Shown one piece after another: positions 37,383 to 50,452 of a stretch of 64,000 nucleotides of DNA. Position 1 is the stretch's first letter. Each line of letters begins with the position of its first letter. Position numbers and translations under genes: made by a program. Source of the stretch: Apiospora phragmitis (taxonomy: Eukaryota; Ascomycota; Sordariomycetes; Amphisphaeriales; Apiosporaceae); contig JAQQWL010000013.1 of assembly GCA_038363925.1 (NCBI GenBank), positions 2,232,001 to 2,296,000 on the forward strand, written 5' to 3'. The notes beneath the pieces are model-generated. The model worked only from the letters and a program-made list of their open reading frames with translations. It did not search any database and was not told the origin of the DNA.

Positions 37383-39243
37383 ATATATCCCATAAGCGAA
37401 TATCCTATATAAGCGAATATTTTATTTTTTTACACCCTTTTTAATAAAATATAAATTAATTTTATTATAACGTATTTAATATATTAAAATTAATCGGAAT
37501 CCTTATTTTTAAATATTTCTATAGTATTTTAATAAGTACGCGTATTATACCTGGGCTCTCCGTAGATTCTATAACGTTGTGAGTATGTTTTAAACGTTCT
37601 CGTATAACTACTCCTTTAACGCGATTCGTTTTATAATTATTTATTAACGTTCCTTTAAAACTATAGGTCTTTTCTAGTTTATATACGAAGTAATCCTTTA
37701 TTTTATAGCCGTTTTTTTTTTTGTACGGCGGCGCCGGCTAAGTATTTTATTTACTTTTTAAAGTGTTACGTTTTTACCTTTTAAAAGAGTAACTCGGTAT
37801 ATAATATGCGTTATAACTTTTACGATTTAGTTAAAACTAATTAAAATAAATATCGGAAAATTATTTTAATATTATATAATACGGTTTCGAACGTATTTAG
37901 TTTAGGACTAAGCTTTAATCGGGTTATTTAAAGTTTTTAATTCTTAAGGAATAAGTAGGCCGGAAGACGTCCCTAGAGGTATTAAAATACGTAGCTTTAT
38001 ATCTAATTATGAAATAATATATTCCGGATTATACGGAATAAGTCCTGTTTTTTTAAAAGCTTCTTCGTATATTCGAAACGGTGAAAATCGCTTAGAACGC
38101 TTTTAAAAACGTTAGTAGGAAATCCTTTTTTAAAATATAAATAATATACGCCCGTATAAAATATTTAATTTCTTTTTTATACGCTTTTTTTAATATATAA
38201 AAATAGCCGATATTAAGAGGTTAGAGCTTATATAACGAATAAGAAGGTATATAAAATATAATAATCGAGTTCTTTTTATAATAGAGTTCGAAAATTATTG
38301 AGTAATAACTTTCGTAGCCGTTTAGGATTAAAAAGTAATAATAACTCTTTATACGAAACTTAATATATTAATTAAAATATCGAATCTAATCCTCGCTTTT
38401 TTTATTCGTGGTTTAATTATTTTTAATAACTGCGATCACCTAATCCTTCGGTAATAGGTTATTTTTGTACTAAGAAAAGAAGTACGTTTTCCCGGTAAAG
38501 ATGATGTATAGAGGGATAGCGTAACCGTGTAATCTAACGCTTTAAATAATTATAACTTATTCCCGATTCTTTTATTATATTACTTTAGGTTTTCTACGTC
38601 GATCGGAGGTGGTTACGATTATTTCGAACGAGATTTAATTTATAAAAAAGCCGGTTTCGTCGAAGTTATAAATATCCTCTTTTTAGATCCCGTATTTATA
38701 AATTATATTTCGTATAAAAATAAATTATGCGCGATACGCGTCGGGATTTTTATAAAAAACTTTTTAATAATCGATTCTTTAATTAAAACGCGTCCGAAGG
38801 TCTAATTATTATTATATAAAGTTAACGGCTTAATTAATATCGACGCGTTCCGCGTCGCTTAAATTAAATAATCGATCCGTTATATCTTTTATATTATTTA
38901 ATTAGGAAAGAAATGATCGCGTATTTAAATTAATAATATATTAAATAATTATATTTTTTTTAAAATTTAAAACTTTTCGAGAATTCGTAAATATTTCGTA
39001 TTATATAGGTTAATTATTTCGTCTACGCTATAAGGTTTTTAATAAGACGTAATAGATTAATATAGCTTTTCGTACGTTTAAAATTAAATCTTTTTAAAGC
39101 GCTTAAAGCGCTAGAATTATATTTTTTTTTTTAAAGTTATAATATTTTCAGACGTAAAAGAATATAAAAAAAGGTTAAAGCTATAAAGAAATTTATAAAA
39201 GTGGAATATTCGCTTATATAGGATATTCGCTTATAAGATACGT
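37383..39243 (-). mobile_element. pogo-B copy 5, 1861 bp, inside the gypsy pol region
   Basis: The left end is ATATATCCC (mutated from ACGTATCCC) and the right end is GATACGT, with TA at 37381-37382 and 39244-39245. It lies between the RNase H and integrase remnants of the gypsy element. The transposase remnant is on the minus strand, with its D-E-T-G-F region near 38630-38680. Confidence 0.8.
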
Positions 39244-40352
39244 TAACTAAAGTTATTAATAAGTATAACTTATATAGTAAAGCTAAGTTTATAAAATATT
39301 AACTATATAAAGAATTATAACTAATTTCACCGCTAAATAAAGCGTGGAAAACGATCGCGCTCGACTTTATAATTAAGCTACCCCTATTAGAAAAACCCTT
39401 AACTAAAGTTAATTACGACAGCATCCTAATAATTACGGATAAACTCATAAAGTATACCTACTTCCTACCGTATAAAGAATTTAGCGATACTAGTAACTTA
39501 ATTTATACCTTCCTCCGTATTATCGTTAACTAGCACGAACTACTAGAAACGATTATCTCTAACCGAAATATGCTATTTATAATAAAATTCTAGAAATTAC
39601 TTATAACATAACTGGGTATAAAATATAAGTTATTTATAACTTATCACCCTTAAACGAACGGATAAATAAAAAGAATAAACTAAATATTAAAATAATACTT
39701 ACGTTACTATATTAATTACGAATAAAATAATTAAGTATAATTATTACTTATAATTTAATTCGTTTATAATAATATAGATAACGAAACTATACATATATTA
39801 CTATTCCGAATAAACTACGAATATAACTTAAAAATTACTAAAAAAACCCTAGAAAGAGAGCTAATGATAATCGCGACCACATAAGTCGAAAAACTAAAAA
39901 AACTCTAAATTACATTATAATAAAACCTTACCTTCCTCTAATAACGAATAAAAAGATACGCCGACTAAATAAGGTTAAAGGGATTAACTTTTAAAGAGGG
40001 AGAAAAAGTTTACTTTTTATAACGAAATATTAAAATAAAACGACCAAGCGATAAACTAGATTTTAAAAAAATCAAACTATTTAAAATCGTAAAAATTATT
40101 TTAAAAACTAATTACTAATTATTACTATTTAAAATAATACGAATACACCTTATATTTTATATTTTATTACTCGAATTAGCGGTCGAAAAAACCTTAATCG
40201 ATATATAGCTAAAAGTTAAAATAGATTAGCACGAGTACGAAATTAATAGAATTATTAAAAAAAAAAAAAGCCGAAGCTTTTAATACCTCGTTTAATAAAA
40301 AGGTTACTTATTAAAAAATAACACTTAAAAGCTTAAAAAACATTTAATAAAC

Positions 40353-40559
40353 TATTAGAATAGTAAGAATTGAGGTTTTTTATATTATTTTAAAAAGGGT
40401 GTTACGTACTTATACGTATAAACCCCTTTCTTATTTTATTAAGAGGGGTATACGATACCCTTCGTAGCTCGTATTAAAAATAGATATAAATAATAAAATA
40501 AGAATAATTAAACCTTGATTAAAACCGGAATTACTATATATACGAGAGTTTATTTAATA
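40353..40559 (+). repeat. 5' LTR of the deleted copia-like element
   Basis: 207 bp, the same length as its partner at 43293-43499, starting TATTAGAATAG and ending TTTAATA. Confidence 0.85.
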
Positions 40560-43292
40560 CTAATTATTAATTACCTGTAGCGATTATAAATTAATAAAAG
40601 TAAAAAGATAGTTTTACGCCTTTATTAATATAAAAGCGACCGTATTAAAGAGCCCCGAGAATTTCCGCCCGTTAGAAATTCGGAAAAAGAGCCGCACTAA
40701 ATCAATTATATAAGGAAGAACCCCTTTTCTTAAATATATATTATAAAAAAGAGATTAAGTTCCGAATTATACGCGAAACTAATTAAATTATATATAATTA
40801 TATATTTAAATAACTTTATTATACGATTTATAAAATAATAACCCTTATTAAAATAGAATTAATTACGATTAGCGAATCGAGATCGAGCCTAAACGTATTA
40901 AACTTAAATAAACCGATAATTTTAAACCCCGAACCGTTTATATATAAAAAAATATTTTAAAATATTAGAATTTTTTTAATAATTTAAAAAAGAAACGTTA
41001 ATTTCGCTTTTTAAAAAAATAATACCCGAATTATTTACGATATACTTTATATAATATTTTTTAAAATATTATATATTAAAAATAAAAAGGATCTCTTTTA
41101 AAAAATTATTTATTATAAAATTTAACGAATAAACCGAATATTAATTCGGCTAAATTAACCGTATATTTTAAAAAAAGCTTTTTAATTATTTTAAAAAATA
41201 CGGAGTTAATATATTAATAGACCGATCTTTTAAAACTAAACTTATAAATTTAATATTACCGGCCAATCCTATATATTAATAAGACCGACCGGCAGAACCG
41301 ATTTCGGAAACCCGAAAAGAGGATATTCCACACTCTTCCTAAAAATAGACAGTCGAAAAACCGCCGCCTAAGCGAGAAACACCCGGTCTCCGTACGGAGT
41401 AATCGTCCGCGACACTACAGGGCACTCTAAGACCGACGTTCAATCCCGGAGTTTCAAACACTCCAGGCCCGACGTCCAACCCTAGATTCCTAAGCACCTA
41501 AGCGTCGCAAAACATTATCCTTTTTCCTTCTCTGACTCCGATACCGCCGGACTAGACGGCACGATTATCTGGTCTAGCGTATATTACGAAATACGATATC
41601 CTTCTAAGCCGAGCTATTTATAACGGTAAAATCGATCAAAATAAGGTCGTTACTTTCTCGAAAATATAAAAGAAAGAAAAGAATTATACCGGCAAGCCGT
41701 ACGATATCTTTTACGACAGAGTATAAATATTTATCGAAATATGCCGACGGCTAAATATACTAAAAGATTAATACTATACAATTTTTCTAAACATTCTTTC
41801 CGGCCGTGCGGAGGTATTCTATCTTAATTATATTAAACCCGAAAAGAGATAAAACGAAATATACTATTTAATAAATTTATATTTTAATATAATAATAAAT
41901 TACGTATAATATTTTATAAATTAAACGATAATTTCTTTTATATAAATAAAAAATAAAAACGTCGAGAAATAATTTATTAAAGTTTTAGAAATCCTACTAA
42001 ATAAGCTCTAATTTATATAACAAGCCCTCGGAAAAGGATTCGAAAGAAAGATCGCTTTCTATACCTCCGTCGTAAAAGTTTATCGAAGAGTTCCGGAACT
42101 TTTATTAACCTTTATTTATTAAAAACTAATATATAAAGCGTTATTTTCGAACTTTCGCGTATCGCTAAGTATAATAACGGATTAAATATTATCGGAACGA
42201 TATTTAATAGAGGAACTATATCGAAACCCGGCTAAAAATACGTACTTAATTAATAAACGGTTTATAAATAACTATATACGAAAAAACTAATTAATTTATA
42301 ATAATAAATTATTATATAATAACTAACTACTAAAATAAGAAGGTAATTAACGACCCGTTAACACTTTTTAACCAAAGCTATCGTACAAGAACCGGCAGTT
42401 CGAACGAAGAACCTGCCGAATCTGCCATAAGCAAGGCTATTAATTAATAAACCACCTAGTCGAAAAGCGAACCCGTATAATAATCTAATACTTTTAAACG
42501 TGTAATAACGTGGGATAAGATCTCCCTACTTAAAAAGAATACGGGGATTTCGTCCAAAATTAAGAAGGGAAAAAGGAAGAGCTAAAAAACGATAAAAAGG
42601 AGTACAATTATTTCGATCCAGAAAACGTATAATAAGGCATTATTTATTTAACGGACACCGCGTTCTATTACCGGCTTATTAGCGAAAATATTTATTCGAC
42701 GAATATTTAATTAAATTAAAAACGATAAACGAGAAAAGATTATTAATCGATATTATATCGCTCCGAGAATTATATAAAAAAAGGGAGATCTCGGAGATCT
42801 GCTAGGTCGATAGCCGAAATAACCTTATAGACGCCTTTACCAAGAAATCTTTAAATAAAGCCCTCGAATAGCTAGTATTAATTAACAGGTTAACCGTACG
42901 CGTAAAAGCGTACGTCGAGAGACTAGACTTATACGGCGAGTAAAAAAAAAAGGAAAAAAAAAGATATCTTCTTCCTTAACGGGGTATAACGTATCGCGAT
43001 ATACAATAACGCCCTTACTACTATTACTATTTCTATTATTATTATTTTTTTTAATTAATAACGGGGAAATAATACACGTTAACATATAATAATTTTCCCT
43101 ATTATTATTATTTTTAAGGGACCTGCCACTTAACTAAGTTAACGTTAAGAAGGTATAGTATTACTTATACGGCTCAAGCAAGCACCGAATACCGGATTAA
43201 TATAACCTATCCGTACGAAACCCTTACGGCGGGAAGACTCGTTCTAATAAGGGGAGCTGGCCAAGTCTATTATTAAAATAAAAAATTACCAG

Positions 43293-43499
43293 TATTAGAA
43301 TAGCAGGAATTAAGGTTTTCTATATTATTTTAAAAAGGGTACTACGTACCTATGCGCACGAACCCCTTTCCTATTTTATTAAGAGGGGTATACGATGCCC
43401 CTCGTAGCTCGTACTAAAGATAAATATGAATAATAGAATAAGAACGATTAAACCCCGATTAAAACCGGAACCACCGTATATACGAGAGCCCATTTAATA
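43293..43499 (+). repeat. 3' LTR of the deleted copia-like element
   Basis: 207 bp, less RIP-mutated than the 5' copy (it keeps AACCCCGATTAAAACCGGAA). It is followed by the TAAAC duplication. Confidence 0.85.
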
Positions 43500-44192
43500 T
43501 AAACGTTATTAAAAAGTTATAAACGTTTAAATAATAACTTTAAAAATCGGCTTAAAAAAGAAGTCGGTCGTGTTTTAATTAATAATATTAAAGCCCCCTT
43601 AAGCTTAAACGGCTATAACGGCCTCGGACTCCTAACGCTCCTATTTTTCTAGTTCGTTTAAAGAACGCAAGCTACGCTGTATTAATTTAACCCCTTAGGT
43701 ACGAACTATCTCCTTTTATTTATAAAAACGAATAAAGCGAGTAACGGCCTCGTTAATCTAGCGTTAAAACTCTAAAAAATAAGCTTCCGCGGCGGACTCT
43801 TCTTAAAACAGGCGGTCGTACTCGTCCTATACACGCCGTAAAAAAGATAATAAAACTCGAATACTATTATACGCGTAATTAGCATAAGTATACTTCTTAC
43901 ACTTATTAACGCCTTCTATTATTATATAAAACCACCCCTTTAAGAAATAGCGATTATAAAATATAACTTTAAAACTAAATTTAGAAAAAGCTTCGATAAA
44001 ATCCGTACAACCAATAGTAAAAGAACGATTAGGCTTGGTTCGAGATTTTTTAACACGGCTATTTATAATAAATATATATTATAATAAAAGCGATAAAGAA
44101 AAAAGAACTTATTATAAACTACGATAGCAGGCGGCTAAAATACTTATAAAGTCGATACTTTAAAGATAAAGCAATTAAAAAAAGGAGGATAA

Positions 44193-44857
44193 TATTATAA
44201 CCCGACCTAATTATACGGCTAAAAAACCCTATTTACCAGTACGGAATTACTATACCCCGACTAGGCTATAATACCACAGCTATAAACCGCACCACTAGTT
44301 ATATTAATATAAAACTAGACCTTCCTTAATAACGAGTAACGATAATACTACCCCGCCTAGCGATAAAACGAATACGCTTATAAGTAACGGCGACCGTTAA
44401 TAAATTACGTAACGCGGCGAACGCTTAAACGAAATTACTAAGCAGCGCGGGGCGTAATTAAAAGAGATTACTAAGTAACGTAGAGCGTAATTAAAAAAGA
44501 TTACTAAGTAATACTAAACGCGCTTAAACGAAATTATTAAATAATAACGAATTAATAGAAAAAGGATTAAATATATAATTACGAATATTTTTTATATATT
44601 TTATATAAATATTTTTTATTTTAATAATTAATTTAAATATTAATCTAACTTATTAATAAAATAAACAGCTTTAATAACCCTATTATAAATATTTTTAAAT
44701 CTATACACCTTAATTATCTTCGTTTTTACGAGCTATTACCCATTGTATCGATAAAAGCGGACTTTTATCGCACGTTTAAATACTCTTTTATATTATTAAT
44801 ATAAACCTTAATACGTCTTACTAGGTTTCTTTTAAAACCTAGATAGCGTTCGTTATA
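44193..44857 (+). repeat. 3' LTR of the Ty3/gypsy element
   Basis: 665 bp, preceded by a polypurine tract (AAAAAAAGGAGGATAA, about 44177-44192) and followed by ACTAT. Confidence 0.85.
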
Positions 44858-45247
44858 ACTATTAATTATTTAATTTTTAAAAAAGACGTTAAAAAAGGGA
44901 ATAAATTACTACCTTAAAATATATAAGCTATAAGAAGGTGGCCCTCCCGCCGCTAATTATTTTTAAAAGGGCCGACGTTTAAAATTAATAGTTTTTAAAC
45001 TAAAACTGCTATTTTTAAAATAATTAACGGTTTAAGTATTACTTAAAAAGTAGATTAATAATTTTATAGTATTAAATTAAATTTAAAATATTTTTATTCC
45101 TTATATTCGGTCTCGTTATAGTAATAAATAAATTATTTTAATTTATAACGGCTATAATTTATATATAAATAAAGAATTTTTATAATTTTATTTTATTAAT
45201 AAAATATAGCTCGTTTTTTATAAACTATATTATAATTATATTATATA

Positions 45248-48200
45248 ACGTATCCTATAAGCGAATATCCTATATAAATAAATATCTTATTCTTTTACAC
45301 CTTTTTTAATAAAATATAACGTATCCTATAAGCGAATATCCTATATAAGCGAATATTCCACTTTTATAAATTTCCTTATAGCTTTAACCTTTTTTTATAT
45401 TCTTTTATATTCGAAAATATTATAACTTTAAAAAAAAAAGTAATATAATTTTAATATTTTAAGCGCTTTAAAAAGATTTAATTTTAAACGTATAAAAAGC
45501 TATATTAATTTATTACGTTTTATTAAAAACTTTATAATATAAACGAAATAATTAACCTATACGATATAAAATATTTACGAATTCTCGAAAGCTTTTAAAT
45601 TTCGAAAAAAATATGATTATTTAATATATTATTAATTTAAATACGCGATTATTTCTTCCCCGGCTAAATAATATAAAAGATATAGCGAATCGATTATTTA
45701 ATTTACGCAACGCGGGACGCGTCGGTATTAATTAGGCCTCTAATTTCGTACGACGATAACCAGACCTCCGGACGCGTTTTAACCGAAGAATCGATTATTA
45801 AAGAGTCCTTTATAAAGATCCCGACGCGTATCGCGTATAATTTACCCTCGTACGGAGTATAATTTATAAGTATAGGATCTAAAAGGAGGATATTTATAAT
45901 TTTAACGAAACCGGCTTTCTTATAAGTTAAATCTCGTCCGAAATAGTCGTAACCACCTCCGATTAATGCGGAAGGCCTAGGGTAATATAGTAAAAGAACC
46001 GGGAATAAGTTATAATTATTTAAAGCGTCGGATTATACGGTTACGCCATCCTTCCGTATATTATTTTTATCGGGAAAACGTACCTCTCTTCCTAGTACGA
46101 AAATAGCTTATTACCGAAGGACTAGGTGATCGTAATTATTAAAAATAACTAAATTACGAATAAAAGAAGCGAGGACTAAATTCGATACTTTAATTAATAT
46201 ATTAAGTCTTATACGAAGGATCTTTATCGCCTTTTAATCCTAAACGGCCACGAAAGCTACTACTCGATAACTTTCGAGCTCTATTATAAAAAAAACTTGA
46301 TTATTATACTTTATATACCTTTTTATTTATTATATAAACTTTAACCTTTTAATATCGGCTATTTTTATATATTAAAAAAGGCGTACGGGAAAGAAATTAA
46401 ATATTTTATACGGGCGTATATTATTTATATTTTAAAGGAGGATTTCTTATTAACGTTTTTAAAAGCGTTCTAAGCGATTTTCACCGTTTCGAATATACGA
46501 GGAGGCTTTTGAAAAATAGGACTCGTTCCGTATAATCCGGAATATATTATTTTATAATTAGATATAAAGCTATATATTTTAATACCTCCGGGGATATTTT
46601 TTAGCCTATTTCTTCCTTAACAATTAAAAACTTTAAATAACTTGATTAAAGCTTAATTCTAAACCAAATACGTTTAAAACCGTATCGTACGGTATTAAAA
46701 TAACTTTTCGACGTTTATTTTAATTAGCTTTAATTAAATCGTAAAGGTTATAACGTATATTATATATTAAATTACTTTTTTAAAAAGTAAAAACGCGATA
46801 CTTTAAAAAATAAATAAAATACTTAGCCGGCGCCGCCGTATAAAAAAACGATTATAAAATAAAGAATTATTTTATATATAAGCTAAAAAAAACTTATAGT
46901 TTTAAAAAGACGTTAATAAATAATTATAAAACGAATCGCGTCGAAGGAGTGGTTATATAAGGACGTTTAAAATACGTTTATAGCGCTATAGAATTTACGG
47001 AAAGCCCGGGTATAATACGCGTACTTATTAAAATAATATAAAAGTATTTAAAGATAAGGATTCCGATTAATTTTAATATTTTAAATACGTTATAATAAAA
47101 TTAACTTATATTTTATTAAAAAGGGTATAAAAGAATAAGATATTCGCTTGTATAAGATATTCGCTTGTGGGATACGTTAAGTTAATTTTACCACAACGTA
47201 TTTAATATATTAAAATTAATTAAAATCCTTATCTTTAAATACTTCTATATTATTTTAATAAGTACGCGTATTATACCCGGGCTCTCCGTAGATTTTATAG
47301 CGTTATAAGCGTATTTTAAATATCCTTATATAACTACTCTTTCGACGCGATTCGTTATATAATTATTTATTAATATATTTTTAAAACTATAGGTTTTCTC
47401 TAATTTATATATAAAATAATCCTCTATCTTATAACCGTTTCTTTTTCGTACGGCGGCGCCGGCTAAATATTTTATTTACCTTTTAAAATATCGCGTTCTC
47501 ACCTTTTAAAAGAGTAACTTAATATATAATATACGTTATAACCTTTACGATTTAATTAAAACTAATTAAAATAAATATCGAAAAGTTATTTTAATACCGT
47601 ATAATACGGTTTCGAATATATTCGGTTTAAAATTAAGCTTTAATTAAATTATTTAAAGTTTTTAATTCTTAAGGAATAAATAAGCCGAAAAACGTCCACG
47701 GAGGTATTAAAATAGGTAGCTTTATATCTAATTATAAAATAATATATTTCGGATCGTACGGGAGTCCTATTTTTCGAAAGCTTCTTTATATATTTAAAAC
47801 GGTAAAAATCGCCTAGAACGTTTTTAAAAACGCTAGTAAGAAATCCTCCTTTAAAATATAAATAATATACGCCCGTATAAAATATTTAATTTCTTTCTTA
47901 TACGCCTTTTTTAATATATAAAAATAATTAATATTAAAAGGCTAGAGCTTATACGATAAATAAAAAGGTATATAAAGTATAATAATCGAGTTTTTTTTAT
48001 AATAAAGCTCGAAAGTTATTAAATAATAACTTTTATAACTATTAAAAATTAATAAATAATAAATACTTTTTATATAAAACTTCTTATATTTATTAAAATA
48101 TTAAATCTAGTTTTCGCCTTTTTTATTCGTAATCTAGCTATTTTTAATAATTACGATTACTTAATCTTTCGATAATAGGCTATTTTCGTACTAAAAAAAA

Positions 48201-48964
48201 AAGTACGTTTTCTTAATAAAAATAATATATAAAAGAATAGCGTAACTATATAATCCGACGCCTTAAATAATTATAACCTATTCTTAGTTCCCTTACTATA
48301 TTACCCTAGGCCTTCCGTATCGATCGGAGGTGGTTATAATTATTTCGAACGAGATTTAGCCTATAAAAAAGCCGGTTTCGTTAAAGTTATAGATATCCTC
48401 TTTTTAAATCTCGTATTTATAAATTATATTCCGTACGAAGGTAAACCACGCGCGATACGCGTTAAGATCTTCGCAAGACTCTTTAATAATCGATTCTTCG
48501 GTTAAAACGCGTCCGGAGGTCTAGTTATCGTCGTATAAAGTTAAAAGCTTAATTAACGCTAACGCTTCCCGCGTCGTGTAAATTAAATAATCGATTCGCT
48601 ATATCTTTTATACTACTTAGCCGAGGAGGAAACGATTACGTATTTAAATTAATAATATATCGAATAATCGCATCTTTTTTAAAATTTAAAAACTTTTAAA
48701 AATTTATAAATATTTCGCGTCGTATAAGTTAATTATTTCGTTTACGTTATAAAGTTTTTAATAAAACGTAATAAATTAATATAGCTTTTTATACGTTTAA
48801 AATTAAGTTTTTTTAAAGCGTTTAAAGCGTTAAAATTATATTACTCTCTTTTTAAAGTTATAATATTTTTAGATATAAAAAAATATAAGAAAAAATTAAG
48901 GCTATAAAGAAATTTATAAAAATAAAATATTCGCTTATATAAGATATTTACTTATAAGATACGT
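45248..48964 (-). mobile_element. pogo-B copy 6, split by pogo-B copy 7
   Basis: It opens ACGTATCCT after TA (45246-45247) and closes GATACGT at 48964. It is interrupted at about 70 bp by the inverted copy 45319-47177. Without the insert it measures about 1.86 kb. The transposase remnant is on the minus strand (D-E-T-G region near 48345-48400). Confidence 0.8.
45319..47177 (+). mobile_element. pogo-B copy 7, 1859 bp, opposite orientation inside copy 6
   Basis: It runs from ACGTATCCT to GATACGT with TA at 45317-45318 and 47178-47179. The transposase remnant is on the plus strand. It shows the same length and head-to-tail relation as the insertion at 6387-8245. Confidence 0.8.
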
Positions 48965-49822
48965 TAAGTTATAAATATAAGGGTTTTTAAGTTATTAAAA
49001 AAAAGGTAAAAAATCCTTTTAAAAGTATATTTAAACCCGGTTTTTAAACTTAAGCCTATTAAATTAAATATATTAAAATATACCGCTAAGTTAAAATTAA
49101 TATTTTAACTCTTTTAACGATTTAAAATGTTTAGAAAATAGCTAGGATTTATCCGCGGGATCGATCGAAACCTTTATTATTTTAATATATTATTTTAAAA
49201 GATAAAAATATTACCCGATTATATTTAAAATTGCCCCCGGTAGTTAATAAAGAATTAACGCTTAATTTCGTCGCCGAATTAAGTTCAACGCTTATTAAAA
49301 CACCTTTTAATAATTAAGTATTAAGATATAATAGTCGAAAACTAGCCGCTATAAACTTTATTTTTAATTTCCTTTTTTAAAGATTTTTTATTTATAAAGC
49401 TTATAAAGCCTTTAATAAACAAGCTAATAAAATCGCGAGCCTCGAAGCTTAAATTAATTATTTTTAAATTAAAATTAATAAAAAAACTATTAAAATACGT
49501 TAAAAAGTAAGAACCGTATCGAGATAGCGATTTATTCGTATAATTAATATACGACGGGCTAAGAGAAGGCTAAGGGGTAGGGTCGTATTTAAGGACGAAT
49601 CTACCGATATTAAGGTATTAAGCAGGCTATAAAATTATATAAATGGAATAAAAAACGATAAAACGGAAATAAAGGATTATATTATTATTAAAAATATTAG
49701 AAAATAGTACATCCTAACTAATTTTAGCTATAAAAATAACTTAAATTAAAAAGGTATATTTAGTAGGTTTTCTAGTCCGCGAAGGGGTGGTCCGTGGAGG
49801 GGTGCTTTAGCTTAACGTCTAG

Positions 49823-49990
49823 ACCAGAGTAGAATTCCATTTGAAACTCGCGTATCACGCCGGTTCGGCAGTGATGATAAGCACCTAGAACTGCAGATAT
49901 CTTTCGAGGAGGTAATAAACCAGCGTGACTTCGTGACCCAGCATTGTGGTCCGCCATTCCAAGTGGCTCTAGTAGGTCATGTGGTGTGAA
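49823..49990 (+). other. Possible exon remnant beside pogo-A copy 3
   Basis: An open plus-strand frame of about 55 codons (…QSRIPFETRVSRRFG…, ending at TGA 49988-49990) abuts the transposon. I recognise no family. The opposite strand is also open here and joins a frame on the far side of the transposon, so the coding strand is undecided. Confidence 0.2.
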
Positions 49991-50232
49991 CGACTTGGGA
50001 AGCTGTAGTGAGCGTGACTCCAACCACCCTAATCGGAATGGTAAGTGATGTACATAGATATACTGCATCGCCTGAAAGGTCGCTAGGTACCGAATTCCGT
50101 GCAAAACTTACCTAGGCCCCTGGGCTATAGAATCGAACGACAGTGTAAAATCCGTTTACATAACTAAATACGACCAATTGCGGATTGTTTATTGTTGAAG
50201 TCTTTTTTGGATCCCGATAGCAACAGTAAACC

Positions 50233-50452
50233 GATATCATTGCTCGCCTCCTTTTCGGCACCACATTTAACCAACATGGCAACCCCAAAAGGCCCGGCAT
50301 CACTATCTTCAACATCCAGCTTACTCCAAAAGATACCACTGGCAGAGTTCAAGCAAGGGAGCTCACTCAGGCAAGTGCAGGCAAAGCCTCCGAGTTGTTG
50401 ATGCTGAACCGTGTTCGCTATCACACCCTGTTCGACCAAATCGGTGTTCACA
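50233..50452 (+). pseudogene. Unidentified coding-like exon fragment
   Basis: A plus-strand frame of 73 codons (from DIIARLLFGTTFNQHG to LFDQIGVH) shows strong C-ending codon preference and stops at a good donor, GTAAGTG at 50453. Upstream the frame is closed by TAA, and downstream an acceptor near 50495 leads to a stop within about ten codons. It looks like one exon left from a larger gene. No domain recognised. Confidence 0.35.

Larger units (their letters stand above)
40353..43499 (+). mobile_element. Internally deleted copia-like element, 3.15 kb
   Basis: 207-bp LTRs at 40353-40559 and 43293-43499 match those of the element at 10456-18416. The 5-bp duplication TAAAC (40348-40352 and 43500-43504) shows a genuine insertion. 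Compared with the longer copy, about 2.97 kb is missing: sequence matching about 14655 runs directly into sequence matching about 17625, near 42690-42710. That removes most of pol but keeps the 3' RNase H tail (V-D-x-R-N-N-L and D-A-F-T-K-K-S near 42800-42850). It sits in the gypsy element downstream of its integrase. Confidence 0.8.
32162..44857 (+). mobile_element. Ty3/gypsy LTR retrotransposon, RIP-degraded, with nested pogo-B and copia elements
   Basis: LTRs of about 660 bp (32162-32819 and 44193-44857) are flanked by a 5-bp duplication ACTAT (32157-32161 and 44858-44862). Subtracting the nested elements leaves about 7.7 kb, normal for gypsy. Domains read on the plus strand through RIP stops: protease L-L-D-S-G-A near 35250; RT I-Y-I-D-Y-R-K-L-N-E near 35950 and Y-L-D-N-I-L-I-Y-S near 36250; then S-F-L-K-L-A-N-Y-Y and G-F-N-R-L-A-T-P-L-T-N-L near 36490-36570; RNase H; and, beyond the pogo-B insert, integrase (T-D-K-L-I-K-Y-T-Y-F-L-P-Y-K near 39430, a H-P-x-T-N-G-x-I-K-R-I block near 39640). 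PR-RT-RH-INT order is diagnostic of Ty3/gypsy. Trp codons have become stops throughout, so no protein is made. Confidence 0.85.
31529..49812 (+). mobile_element. pogo-A copy 3, 18.3 kb after nested insertions
   Basis: The left end is AGCTAAGGAACCCCTC (two changes from copies 1 and 2); the right end is the inverse of AGCTAAAGCACCCCTCC, closing at 49812. TA flanks lie at 31527-31528 and 49813-49814. Core segments are 31529-32156, about 44858-45247 and 48965-49812. Nested inside are a Ty3/gypsy element (32162-44857) and a pogo-B pair (45248-48964). The transposase remnant around 44880-45060 shows the same R/K-V-A-L-P-P pattern as copies 1 and 2. Confidence 0.85.

Noticed and set aside
31529..49812. 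Giant Starship-like element with cargo
   Set aside because: No tyrosine recombinase/DUF3435 captain or cargo genes; the size comes from nested simple transposons.
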